From: Rhodococcus yunnanensis NBRC 103083
GTDB taxonomy: Bacteria; Actinomycetota; Actinomycetes; Mycobacteriales; Mycobacteriaceae
DNA: 64,000 nt
Direction: 5' to 3'
NCBI RefSeq assembly: GCF_001895005.1
Contig: NZ_BCXH01000006.1
Span: 242,410-306,409, forward strand
Position 1 is the first letter of the stretch, and every line of letters begins with the position of its first letter. The position numbers and the translations under genes were made by a program. The notes under the pieces were generated by a model. The model was not told the DNA's origin and searched no databases. It saw only the letters and a program-made list of their open reading frames with translations. Below, one piece after another: positions 8,586 to 22,227 of the stretch.

Positions 8586-8647
8586 ACTCGATCTGACCCC
8601 GGCGGGGCCCGTGTGTCAACATCGCGAACGGCGCTACTCTGGCTGGC

Positions 8648-10719
8648 ATGGCCGAACCCGCGTCGAGTATCTACATCGCCTCTCCCGAGGGTGACACCGG
8701 TAAGTCGACCATCGCACTGGGAGTGCTGCAGATGCTGTGCGCATCTGCAGCCCGCGTCGGAGTCTTTCGGCCGATCGCACGGTCGACGACCGAGACCGAC
8801 TACATTCTCGAGCTTCTCATCGATCACACGACGGCGGATCTGTCGTACGAGCAGTCTCTCGGGGTCAGCTACGAGCAGGTACATGCCGATCCCGACGCGG
8901 CCCTCGGTGAGATCGTCGCGCGGTTCCACGACGTCGCTGCGCAGTGCGATGCGGTGGTGATCGTCGGCAGCGACTACACGGACGTCGGCAGTCCGAGCGA
9001 GCTCGGTTTCAACGCGCGTGTCGCGGCGAATCTCGGTGCGCCGGTGTTGTTGTCGCTCCGGGGATCCGAGCGCTCGACGGAGGAGATCGTTCAGCTCGGC
9101 CAGCTGTGCCAGGCGGAACTGCGCCACAATCATGCGCACCTGGTCGCGATCGTCGCCAATCGCTGTGATCCCGAGCGGCTCGACGAGATCACGACGGCAC
9201 TCGAGCCCCTCGGTGTGCCTGCGTGGAGCCTGCCGGAGATTCCGCTGCTCGTCGCACCCACGATGTCCGAGCTGCTCGTTGCCGTCGGCGGCGAAATGTA
9301 CAGTGGTGACGCTGAATTGATGCAGCGTGAAGCCCTGCGCGTCATGGTCGGAGGTATGACGGCCGAGCACATCCTCGAGCGGCTGACCGAGGGCGTTGTC
9401 GTCATCGCGCCTGCCGACCGCTCGGACGTTCTACTCGCTCTGGTCAATGCACATGAGGCGCAAGGCTTTCCGTCGTTGGCAGGAATCATCATGAACGGGG
9501 GGATCGAACCGCATCCCGCGATCGCACGGCTGGTCGCAGGCCTCGGCCCACGGCTTCCGATCCTGACGACCGACCTCGGGACCTTCGATACCGCGTCCGC
9601 CGCAGCCAAGGTGCGTGGCCGAGTGGCGGTGGGGTCGCAGCGCAAGGTCGACACCGCGCTCAGCCTCATGGAGCAGCGCGTCGATGCGCGTGTCCTGCTC
9701 GACAGTCTCGAGCTCTCCATTCCGTCGATCACCACGCCGCAGATGTTCGAGTACCAGCTCATTCATCGTGCGCGCGCCGATCGTAAACACATCGTGCTCC
9801 CCGAAGGCGGCGACGACCGGATACTGCGCGCGGCGGGCAGGCTGCTGCAACGCCAGGTCGCGCAGCTGACCATCCTCGGTGAGGAAGGCCCGATCCGTAG
9901 GCGCGCAGCAGAACTCGGCGTCCAACTGGGCGACGCCCAGGTGCTCAATCCGAAGACCTCGGACCTCGCCGAGGAATTCGCCGCCGAGTACACCGAACTA
10001 CGCAAACACAAGGGCATGACCATCGAGCGGGCCCGCGAGATCATGTCCGATATCTCGTACTTCGGAACCATGATGGTGCACAAGGGAATCGCCGACGGCA
10101 TGGTCTCGGGCGCGGCGCACACGACGGCCCACACGATCAGGCCGTCGTTCGAGATCATCAAGACCGCCGACGGCGTGAACACGGTGTCGTCCATCTTTCT
10201 GATGTGCCTGTCCGATCGTGTGCTCGCGTACGGCGACTGCGCCATCGTTCCCGATCCGACGGCAGAGCAACTGGCCGACATCGCCGTCTCCTCCGCGCAG
10301 ACGTCGGCGCAGTTCGGTATCGAGCCGCGCATCGCGATGCTGTCCTACTCGACCGGTGACTCGGGCAGCGGCGCAGACGTCGACAAAGTGCGGGAAGCGA
10401 CCCGGCTGGTGCGTGATCGCAGCCCCGAACTGCTCGTGGAAGGACCGATCCAGTACGACGCGGCCATCGAACCGTCGGTCGCGAAATCGAAGCTCCCCGA
10501 CTCCGAGGTGGCAGGACGCGCAACCGTGTTCATCTTCCCGGACCTCAACACCGGCAACAACACCTACAAGGCAGTGCAACGCAGTGCCGGAGCCGTCGCC
10601 GTCGGGCCGGTCCTGCAGGGTCTGCGCAAGCCCGTCAACGACCTGTCACGCGGCGCGCTCGTCGAGGACATCGTCAACACCGTCGCCATCACCGCCATCC
10701 AAGCGCAGGGGCTGTCCAC

Positions 10720-10723
<4 letters not shown>
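8648..10723 (+). CDS. pta: Phosphate acetyltransferase (long form)
   Basis: The enzyme interconverts acetyl-CoA and acetyl phosphate, working with AckA in acetate excretion and assimilation. The 691-residue protein has the long actinobacterial/enterobacterial architecture: an N-terminal BioD-like P-loop domain ([10 protein letters not shown] at residues 8-17), a central DRTGG domain (about 210-330), and the C-terminal PTA_PTB catalytic domain (about 370-690). The last includes [18 protein letters not shown] and a nucleotide-site motif near FPDLNTGN. The stop overlaps the ackA ATG (ATGA at 10720). Confidence 0.96.
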
Positions 10724-14317
<3,594 letters not shown>

Positions 14318-15295
14318 TCAGTCCACGTACGCGGGGGACGGTGGACCGGGGGAAGTGCCCATCACGGTGAGCCAGCGGGTGTAGAGGCGATTCCATGTGC
14401 CGTCGGCGCGGATCCTTTCGAGCGTGCCGTTGACGAACCTGACCAAATCCTGGCTCTCCTTCTTGATTCCGACACCGTACGGCTCCGGGCTCAGCGAAGC
14501 CCCGACGAGTTCCAGATACGGATCCTGTGCCGCGAGACCGGCCAGGATCGCGTCGTCGGTGCTGATCGCGTCCACCTGCCGTTGCTGCAGTACGACAAGG
14601 CAATCCGACCACATCGCCGCCGTCACGATCTGCGCTGTCGGCACGATGCGCTGCAACCTGCGTAGCGACGTGGTTCCGTCCACCGCGCACACTCGTTTGT
14701 TCGCGAGATCGGCGACCCCGGTGATTCCGGATCCGCGGACTGCGAGAACGCGATGCTGTGCCTGGAAGTAGACGGTGGAGAAGGAGACCTCTTCTTTTCG
14801 CGCACAGGTGATGGTCATCGTCTTGACGACGACGTCCACGGTCGAATTCTGCAGTGCCTCCACGCGTTCGGCCGAGGTGAGAATCCGGAAATCCACCCGA
14901 TCGGGGTCGCCGAACAGATCACGGGAGATCTCGCGCGCGATGTCGACGTCGAATCCGACCAACGTACCGGTCATCGGATCGCGGAAGGAGAACAGGTTGC
15001 TGCCGGTGTCGAGTCCGACGATGAGCCTGCCCCGAGCCCGAATGGCATCGACGGTCGGCGCAGGTGGAGCCGGAACCACTCCGGCGGGAGTCGGGCGCAG
15101 GCTGGCCGTCGGCCGTGCACACTGAGAGTCGAGCGAGCCTGCTTCCTGTACCCCGGTCGCGGGGCCCGCACCGTCGGGAAGCGGCGGCTCGGAGTAACTG
15201 ACGTCCGATTCGGGAGGCAACACATCCTGGGTCACACAACCGCTCGTCAGAAGCCCGACGAGGCACAGAACGACACAGGCCATACGAGTCTTCAC
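14318..15295 (-). CDS. glnH: Amino-acid-binding lipoprotein GlnH
   Basis: This is a periplasmic solute-binding protein of the glutamine/aspartate/glutamate type. In corynebacteria and mycobacteria it senses extracellular amino acids for PknG rather than only feeding a transporter. The 325-residue protein has a lipoprotein signal peptide with lipobox LTSGC (Cys20), a linker, then an SBP_bac_3 domain from about residue 85 (GRLIVGLDTGSNLFSF, GFDVDIAREI, VVVKTMTITCAR, NKRVCAVDGTTSLR). It starts with GTG at 15295 overlapping the stop of the upstream membrane protein gene. No ABC permease or ATPase gene for it is present here, which supports the sensing role. Confidence 0.92.
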   Translation of the reverse strand: MKTRMACVVLCLVGLLTSGCVTQDVLPPESDVSYSEPPLPDGAGPATGVQEAGSLDSQCARPTASLRPTPAGVVPAPPAPTVDAIRARGRLIVGLDTGSNLFSFRDPMTGTLVGFDVDIAREISRDLFGDPDRVDFRILTSAERVEALQNSTVDVVVKTMTITCARKEEVSFSTVYFQAQHRVLAVRGSGITGVADLANKRVCAVDGTTSLRRLQRIVPTAQIVTAAMWSDCLVVLQQRQVDAISTDDAILAGLAAQDPYLELVGASLSPEPYGVGIKKESQDLVRFVNGTLERIRADGTWNRLYTRWLTVMGTSPGPPSPAYVD

Positions 15296-16608
15296 AGGTA
15301 CTCACGCAACCTCGGTACGATGCCGACACCCACCGCTGCCGCAGCGGCTATCGTCAGAACGACGGCGCCCGCAGCAAGCCCGGCCAGCGCGGATTTTGCC
15401 CTGACGATGTTGCCGCGCAACTCTTTTCGGGCCTGCTCGATGCCGTCGACCAACTGCTCGTCGAGTGCACGGAACTGAGCCGAAGAATCCTGCACGCCAC
15501 TGCCGGTGGTGATGGTGACGGCGCCGTTGAAGTCTCCCGTGGCCAACGCGTCGGAGATCCGTTCGTGGGAGGACTTCCAGGCCGACAACGTGGCGGTGAT
15601 CTGCTCGTCGTCGGCGAACATCGTGGTCAATTTGTCTGTGTTGGTGGTGAATTCGGCATCGTATGCCCGGGTGCTGCCGCGTCGGACCAAGTCGAGAGTC
15701 TCGTCTGCCCGTGCCTGCTGGGCAAGAATGAAACCGGAAGTCAGGGTCTGCAGAGGAGCAACGCCTCGGTCGAGAGCCCTGTGCGTGGCCGTCGACGAGA
15801 CCAGGCCACCGACGAGCATCCAGCCGAGAAGCACCGCCATCATCGCGGTCGCCGCGATGAACCCCCAGTTGAGCGTCCGATGAGTGCGACGCGACAGATA
15901 CAGCTGAGCGAGCACGATCAGTGCCGAACACACCACGATCAGCGCGATCGCGAACAGCGGCGGCCGGACGAAACGTTCCTGATCGGTCGAGACACGCGCT
16001 GCCTGTTCGGTGTAGAGACGCTCGGCGCGAGGGAGCAACATCGTCTGCATCTGCGTCGATGCCTCACCGAGGTACGCGGCGCCGACGGGATTTCCGATGC
16101 GGTTGTTCGACCGTGCGGTCTCGACGAGGCCGGTGTACACCGGAAGTCCAGCGGCGATCTCCATCAGCGCGGTGCGAGCCTCGTCGTCCGAATCACCGAG
16201 GCCGTTCGAGGCCCGCACGATCTCGGCGCCTGCGTCGCCGACAGCCTGGCTGTATCGATCTCGCACCTCCTGAGGCTCCAGGCCTCCGGCGAGAAATGCC
16301 GTCGATGCGGCGGCGTCGGCGACCGACAGTGCGCCGTACAGATTCTGAGCGGAATTGGCGAGCGGCTCGGTGCGGATCAGCAGTGCGTCGAGCGTCTGGG
16401 CCCGATCGGACACCGCCACCGACGTCACCAGGCCGGTGGTGACGAATGCGATCACGAGCATCACGACGAGGGCGATCATGCGCACAGGCGTCGAACGCAC
16501 CAACCGCTGCAGTTCGCGACGCGAATCGCTGTCCGCGGCGGGGGCTGCCGTCGTGGGAGGTACGGCAGCAGAGGGTGTAGCGCCGACCACAGTCACACCA
16601 CCGAGCAT
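15292..16608 (-). CDS. glnX: GlnX-type membrane protein (Rv0412c homologue)
   Basis: This 438-residue protein has four hydrophobic helices: near residue 42-64, two around 205-270, and one near the C-terminus (SALAGLAAGAVVLTI). Two large predicted extracytoplasmic helical segments lie between them. That matches GlnX, which links the GlnH lipoprotein outside to PknG inside. ATG at 16608 is used; a GTG at 16596 is equally possible. It shares the operon with glnH (GTGA overlap) and pknG. Identification rests on topology and gene order, since the family has no catalytic motif. Confidence 0.82.
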   Translation of the reverse strand: MLGGVTVVGATPSAAVPPTTAAPAADSDSRRELQRLVRSTPVRMIALVVMLVIAFVTTGLVTSVAVSDRAQTLDALLIRTEPLANSAQNLYGALSVADAAASTAFLAGGLEPQEVRDRYSQAVGDAGAEIVRASNGLGDSDDEARTALMEIAAGLPVYTGLVETARSNNRIGNPVGAAYLGEASTQMQTMLLPRAERLYTEQAARVSTDQERFVRPPLFAIALIVVCSALIVLAQLYLSRRTHRTLNWGFIAATAMMAVLLGWMLVGGLVSSTATHRALDRGVAPLQTLTSGFILAQQARADETLDLVRRGSTRAYDAEFTTNTDKLTTMFADDEQITATLSAWKSSHERISDALATGDFNGAVTITTGSGVQDSSAQFRALDEQLVDGIEQARKELRGNIVRAKSALAGLAAGAVVLTIAAAAAVGVGIVPRLREYL

Positions 16609-16678
16609 ATAAGCAGTGGCACCGGTTCGTACGCGGACGGTGAACACGCGGTTCACCCGGTCACCTAAGGTGTTGCGT

Positions 16679-17530
16679 ATGCGCGGCGACGGTGACGGGT
16701 GGGTAGTCGGAGAGAACGGCACGCGGCACTGGGGCAAACACGGAGCCGCGGGCCTGCTGCTGCGCGCTCCGTCCCCGGACGGCACGCCGACGGTTCTGCT
16801 GCAGCATCGCGCGTTGTGGTCGCACCAGGGCGGGACGTGGGCGCTACCGGGCGGCGCGAAGGACAGCCACGAGAGCAATGTGCACGCGGCGGTACGTGAG
16901 GCGGACGAAGAAGCGGGGATCGGCTCCGACCGCCTGCACATCAGGGGCGAGAAGGTCACCGCACGCGTCGAGAGCGGCTGGTCCTACACCACGGTCGTCG
17001 CCGACGCGGAGAGCCGCCTGGTGACCACGCCGAACGGCGAGAGCACCGAGCTGCGCTGGGTCCCCGAGGAGATGGTCGACGAGCTTCCGCTGCATCCGGG
17101 GTTCGCGGCCAGTTGGCCTGCCCTGCGCACCACTCCACTGCGGATTCTGCTCGACACGGCCAATGTGCTGGGGTCGCGGCCGAACGGGTGGTGGCGTGAT
17201 CGCAGCGGTGCCACCGGTGAATTGCTTGCCTCGCTCGCCGAAGCTCTGCCTCGCACCGTCGAACTGCCCGGCGGCGATTTCGGATGGCTCACCTGCATCG
17301 AGGCAGTGCTCGAAGGTGAGGCGCGAGCAGCTGTCTTCGACGACGCACGCGTACCGGTCATCCACGCGCCGGGCAGCGGCGACGACGAACTCGCGCGCCG
17401 CGCCGAAGCCGCCGTCAGCCTCACCGCTCTCGTCACCGCCGATCGTGGTCTGCAGCAGCGGCTACCGGAGTCGGTTCACGTGCTCGCGCCGTCGACCGTG
17501 CTCTCCTGGCTCGACCGATCAGCCTCGTAG
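16679..17530 (+). CDS. mutT3: Nudix hydrolase (MutT3-like) fused to a NYN/PIN-like domain
   Basis: The N-terminal half is a Nudix domain with a complete box (GGAKDSHE, then READEEAGI, residues about 58-80). Such enzymes hydrolyse oxidised or excess nucleoside triphosphates. From about residue 153 a second domain starts with [19 protein letters not shown], the typical first strand of YacP-like NYN nucleases, and continues with acidic [16 protein letters not shown] and [12 protein letters not shown] motifs. The 283-residue length exceeds the mycobacterial MutT3 at this locus (217 residues, from memory). ATG at 16679 is the start nearest a plausible leader. It is divergent from glnX and overlaps convergent thiE by 12 bases. 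Confidence 0.85.
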   Translation: MRGDGDGWVVGENGTRHWGKHGAAGLLLRAPSPDGTPTVLLQHRALWSHQGGTWALPGGAKDSHESNVHAAVREADEEAGIGSDRLHIRGEKVTARVESGWSYTTVVADAESRLVTTPNGESTELRWVPEEMVDELPLHPGFAASWPALRTTPLRILLDTANVLGSRPNGWWRDRSGATGELLASLAEALPRTVELPGGDFGWLTCIEAVLEGEARAAVFDDARVPVIHAPGSGDDELARRAEAAVSLTALVTADRGLQQRLPESVHVLAPSTVLSWLDRSAS

Positions 17531-18211
17531 CTTCAGCGACAGCTCGCGCGCTGCGGCCTGCGGATCTCGTGCCTGGGTGATCGCGCGGACGACGACGATG
17601 CGTGTGCAGCCCGTCGCCAGCACCTCGTCTACGTTGCTCACGTCGACGCCGCCGATCGCGAACCACGGACGCGCCGGAGCCGCTTCGGCCGTGCTGCGCA
17701 GCAGGTCGAGGCCCGCTGCTGTGCGGTTCGGTTTTGTCGGAGTCGCCCAAACCGGGCCCGTCGCGAAGTAGTCGACGCCGTCCTCGATCGCCGCCAGGCT
17801 CGCCTGATTGCGGTTTTGCGTCGATCGGCCGATGACGACGTCGTCACCGAGGATCTGACGGGCGTAATGCACCGGCAGGTCTCCCTGACCGAGATGGAGA
17901 ACGTCCGCTCCCGACGCCAACGCGAGGTCGGCACGGTCGTTGACCGCGAGCAGAGCCCCGTGGCGCTTGGTTGCTGCCGACAGAACGGCCAGCGCAGCGA
18001 GCTCGTCCTTGGCCTCCAACGGCCCGAACTCACGCTCGCCTGCCGAGTTCTTGTCACGAAGCTGGATGATGTCGACGCCGCCGGACAACGCGGCTTCGGC
18101 GAACTGAGCGAGATCGCCGATTTCGCGCCTGGCATCGGTGCACAAGTACAGGCGGGCGGAGTTCACACGCTCGCGCGCAGTCTCGTTTCGGGAGCTCTGG
18201 GTGGGATGCAC
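17519..18211 (-). CDS. thiE: Thiamine-phosphate synthase
   Basis: ThiE joins hydroxymethylpyrimidine diphosphate and thiazole phosphate to make thiamine phosphate. The 230-residue protein shows the TIM-barrel signatures: [68 protein letters not shown] and [11 protein letters not shown]. The GTG at 18211 gives about 18 extra N-terminal residues; a downstream GTG before NSARLY is possible. It is divergent from thiO, with the TPP riboswitch on the other strand, so it is probably not under that riboswitch. Confidence 0.95.
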   Translation of the reverse strand: MHPTQSSRNETARERVNSARLYLCTDARREIGDLAQFAEAALSGGVDIIQLRDKNSAGEREFGPLEAKDELAALAVLSAATKRHGALLAVNDRADLALASGADVLHLGQGDLPVHYARQILGDDVVIGRSTQNRNQASLAAIEDGVDYFATGPVWATPTKPNRTAAGLDLLRSTAEAAPARPWFAIGGVDVSNVDEVLATGCTRIVVVRAITQARDPQAAARELSLKLRG

Positions 18212-18244
18212 ACAGCAAACGGTAGTCTGTCGATATTCGTAGAT

Positions 18245-18338
18245 ACACGGGAGTCCTGGGGTTCGCGGGGCTGAGAGTGGACACGCCCGTCCTTACCGTC
18301 AATACCTGAACCGGATCATGCCGGCGCAGGGAGTGAGG
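18245..18338 (+). ncRNA. TPP riboswitch (THI element)
   Basis: The conserved cores are present in order: CGGGAGTCC, GGGGCTGAGAGTGG (about 18267-18280), CCTTACCGTCAATACCTGAAC (split around 18290-18311), and CCGGATCATGCCGGCGCAGGGAGTG (about 18311-18335, quoted in parts: GGATCATGCC then GCGCAGGGA). It ends about 11 bases before the thiO ATG, so binding of thiamine pyrophosphate most likely hides the ribosome site. It should repress thiO-thiS-thiG when thiamine is plentiful. Confidence 0.95.
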
Positions 18339-18348
18339 TGGTAGACAA

Positions 18349-19415
18349 ATGCCCGAAACCCTGGCTGTGGTGGGCGGCGGTGTCATCGGGTTGGCCGTCG
18401 CCGCGCGGGCATCACGTGAGGGCTGGTCGGTGCGCCTGTACGACCCGTCGATCGGATCGGGTGCGTCGTGGGTGGCAGGTGGCATGCTCGCGCCGCTGTC
18501 CGAGGGGTGGCCGGGTGAGCACGAGTTGCTCGCGTTCGGCGCGCACTCGTTGGCCAGATGGCCGGAATTCGCCGCGGCACTTCCCGGGCCCTCGGTGTTC
18601 TCCGCGACCGGGTCCCTGACCGTCGCACTGGACGCCGCCGATGCAGCAGATCTGAAGACGATCGCCGAATGGGTCGGTGAGCAGGGCCACGACCTCGAGA
18701 TCCTCGGCCGCGCGCAGGTACGCGAGATCGAGCCGTCGCTGGCCCAGAACATCCGCCTCGGGCTGCTCGCACCCACCGAACTCGCCGTCGACAATCGGGC
18801 GCTGGTCGGTGCGCTTCGGGAAGCCGCCGCCGACGTCGAATTCGTGCCCGAGGCCGTCGACGACCTCGGTTCGCTGAAGGCGGACCAGATCGTGCTCGCC
18901 GCGGGAGCACACTCCGCCGCAGTGCTGGCCGGCGTCCAGGTACGGGCGGTGAAGGGCGAGATCCTCCGGCTGCGACGACGCCCGAGTGCCTCCCCGTCGC
19001 CCACTCGCACCATCCGCGGCAGCGTCCACGGACGCGCCGTCTACCTGGTGCCGCGCGGCGACGGACTGGTCGTCGGCGCAACACAGTACGAGTCGGGTCA
19101 GGACACACAGGTGACCGTCGCCGGCGTGCGCGATCTCATCGCCGACGCCGAACGGCTCATGCCCAGCATCGGTGAGTACGAACTGCACGAGACCGCAGCA
19201 GGACTGCGCCCCATGAGCCCGGACGGCCTGCCCCTCATCGGAAGAATCTCCGAACGCGTCATCGTCGCGTCGGGGCACGGACGCAACGGAATCCTGTTGA
19301 CGCCCATCACCGCGGACGCTGTCTCGGCGCTCCTCGCCGGCGACACACTTCCCGAAGCGAAGGCTGCAGATCCAGCCCGATTCGAGCCGGCACCACTCGA
19401 GAAAGTCAGGAACAA

Positions 19416-19419
<4 letters not shown>
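18349..19419 (+). CDS. thiO: Glycine oxidase ThiO
   Basis: ThiO is an FAD enzyme that oxidises glycine to iminoglyoxylate (dehydroglycine) for thiazole synthesis. The 356-residue protein opens with the dinucleotide fold VVGGGVIGLAVAARA (residues 5-19). It has the DAO-family motifs YDPSIGSGASWVAGGMLAP, KGEILRLR, VYLVPRGDGLVVGATQYE and, at the end, ASGHGRNGILLTPITAD. The ATG lies just after the TPP riboswitch. Its TGA overlaps the thiS GTG. Confidence 0.95.
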
Positions 19420-20367
<948 letters not shown>

Positions 20368-20385
20368 GGGGCCGTAGGGGTGTGG

Positions 20386-20403
20386 GTCATCCGAAAGGAT
20401 GAC
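20386..20403 (+). other. GNRA-capped hairpin after thiG
   Basis: GTCATCC and GGATGAC form a perfect 7-bp stem closed by a GAAA tetraloop, 19 bases after the thiG stop and 59 bases before the ABC ATPase ATG. GGGGGCC (about 20368-20374) and GGGGCCCC (about 20432-20439) flank it and could form an outer pairing. It may be a terminator without T-tract or a leader structure of the ABC genes. Confidence 0.45.
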
Positions 20404-20461
20404 GGAGGTCGCGACTCGCGGACGATGTGCAGGGGCCCCTTCGTCGTGGACAGTGAGTCCC

Positions 20462-21406
20462 ATGATCGAAGTAACGGGACTGACCAAGCAGTTCGGTAGC
20501 ACCAAGGCGGTCGAGGATCTGACCTTCACGGTGAAACCGGGCATCGTGACCGGCTTCCTCGGACCGAACGGGGCCGGCAAGTCGACGACCATGCGGATGA
20601 TCCTCGGCCTCGACCGCCCCACCAGCGGCACGGCACTGATCGAGGGCAAGCCGTACAACCAACTCAAGCAGCCACTGCGCACCGTCGGCGCCTTGCTCGA
20701 CGCCAAGTGGGTGCACCCCAACCGCTCGGCACGTGCACACCTGGAATGGATGGCCGCATCCAACGGAATTCCCAAGTCGCGCGTCGACGAGGTACTCCGG
20801 CTCGTCGGACTCACCGACGTCGCCAAGAAGAACGCGGGCGGATTCTCGCTGGGAATGTCGCAGCGGCTCGGTTTGGCAGGCGCCCTCCTCGGTGATCCGA
20901 AGGTCCTGCTGTTCGACGAGCCGGTCAACGGCCTCGACCCCGAGGGCATCGTCTGGATCCGCAAATTCATGCAGCGTCTCGCTGCCGAAGGCAGGACCGT
21001 TCTCGTATCGAGCCACCTGCTCTCCGAGATGGCGCAGACGGCGGAACATCTCGTCGTGATCGGACGCGGCAAGCTGATTTCCGATTCGTCGGTGCAGGAA
21101 TTCATCGATCACGCATCCGAGGCATCGGTCCGGGTGCGGAGCCCGCAGCTCGACGCTCTGCGCAGTGCATTGACATCGGCAGGTCTGACGGTGCGTGAAC
21201 CCACCGGAGCCGACGAGTTGCAACCCGCGCTCGTCGTGGTCGACTCGACGACGGAGGCGATCGGCGACATCGCCGGGCGCGCCGGAATCGTTCTGCATGA
21301 ATTGTCCTCGCAGCGAGGATCTTTGGAAGAGGCGTTCATGAAGCTCACCGGAGACGATGTTCAGTACCACGGTGCAGGCGCCGAGGTCATGGGAGGTGCA
21401 CTGTAA
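20462..21406 (+). CDS. ABC transporter ATP-binding protein (ABC-2 type)
   Basis: This 314-residue ATPase has Walker A GPNGAGKST (about residues 37-45), signature FSLGMSQRL (about 130), Walker B VLLFDEPVNGLDP and switch His in SSHLLSEM. A C-terminal extension of about 90 residues is typical of the CcmA/DrrA-like subfamily that works with ABC-2 permeases. ATG at 20462 begins the canonical MIEVTGLTKQFG start. The TAA overlaps the permease ATG (TAATG). Its place between thiG and the peptidase lipoprotein gene differs from mycobacteria. The substrate is unknown; drug or lipid export is usual for this class. Confidence 0.9.
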   Translation: MIEVTGLTKQFGSTKAVEDLTFTVKPGIVTGFLGPNGAGKSTTMRMILGLDRPTSGTALIEGKPYNQLKQPLRTVGALLDAKWVHPNRSARAHLEWMAASNGIPKSRVDEVLRLVGLTDVAKKNAGGFSLGMSQRLGLAGALLGDPKVLLFDEPVNGLDPEGIVWIRKFMQRLAAEGRTVLVSSHLLSEMAQTAEHLVVIGRGKLISDSSVQEFIDHASEASVRVRSPQLDALRSALTSAGLTVREPTGADELQPALVVVDSTTEAIGDIAGRAGIVLHELSSQRGSLEEAFMKLTGDDVQYHGAGAEVMGGAL

Positions 21407-22203
21407 TGAGTGTCTTGGCAGCAGAACGCATCAAGATCACCTCGACCAAGTCGCCGTGGTGGTGCACCGTCGCGATCGTCGTCCTCGGGCTCGGGCTCGG
21501 CGCGATCGTCGGAATCACCTCGAAGATCGGTCTCAACTCCTACAACGATCAACTGGCACAGGGCAAGACGCCCGATTACGATCCGTACCTGCCGTCGGTC
21601 TACGACGCCGTCGGAAGTGGTGTCGGCGGATTCGGTGTGATGGTGCTGATGATTCTCGCAGCGCTCACCGTCACCAGCGAGTACCGCTTCGGCGTCATCA
21701 GGACCACGTTCCAGGCAATTCCCAATCGCAGCGCGGTGCTGGTCGCGAAGGCCGCCATCATCGGAGTCTTCGGACTCGTTCTGAGCTTCGTCCTCGGTCT
21801 CGGAGCCTTCTATCTCGCGAAGACGTTCGCCGGCGGTGACGCCGGAAAGCTGCTGAGTTTCGACGTCGACGGCACGTGGCGCGTCATCTACGGAACTGCC
21901 ATCCTCGCGTTCCTTCAGGTAGTGATCGCAGTCGGAGTCGGCGCATTGCTCAGGCAGTCCGCCGGTGCCATCGCGCTACTGTTGCTGTGGCCGTTGGTCA
22001 TCGAAAGTCTCTTCGGGCTGTTCGGCTCGTTCGGCCGTGCCGTCCAGCCGTTCCTTCCCTTCGCCAACGCCAGCCACTTCCTCGGCTCGGACGGCGGGAT
22101 CGATTTCCACTGGGGACCGATCGGCAGTCTGATCTACTTCATCGTCTTCACCGCGATCGTGTTCGGTGCCGCACTGTTGGTGGTCAATCGCCGAGACGCC
22201 TGA
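21406..22203 (+). CDS. ABC-2 type transporter permease
   Basis: This 265-residue integral membrane protein has about six helices: near residues 20-42, 70-92, 108-135, 160-180, 188-208 and 238-258. It has the short N-terminal amphipathic segment LAAERIKITSTKSPWW and the TSEYRFGVIRTTFQAIPNR loop after helix 2 that is common in ABC-2 permeases. It is translationally coupled to the preceding ATPase, with which it should form a 2+2 exporter. The substrate cannot be told from the sequence. Confidence 0.88.
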   Translation: MSVLAAERIKITSTKSPWWCTVAIVVLGLGLGAIVGITSKIGLNSYNDQLAQGKTPDYDPYLPSVYDAVGSGVGGFGVMVLMILAALTVTSEYRFGVIRTTFQAIPNRSAVLVAKAAIIGVFGLVLSFVLGLGAFYLAKTFAGGDAGKLLSFDVDGTWRVIYGTAILAFLQVVIAVGVGALLRQSAGAIALLLLWPLVIESLFGLFGSFGRAVQPFLPFANASHFLGSDGGIDFHWGPIGSLIYFIVFTAIVFGAALLVVNRRDA

Positions 22204-22227
22204 CCAGGTAGCCGCTAGCATGCATGC

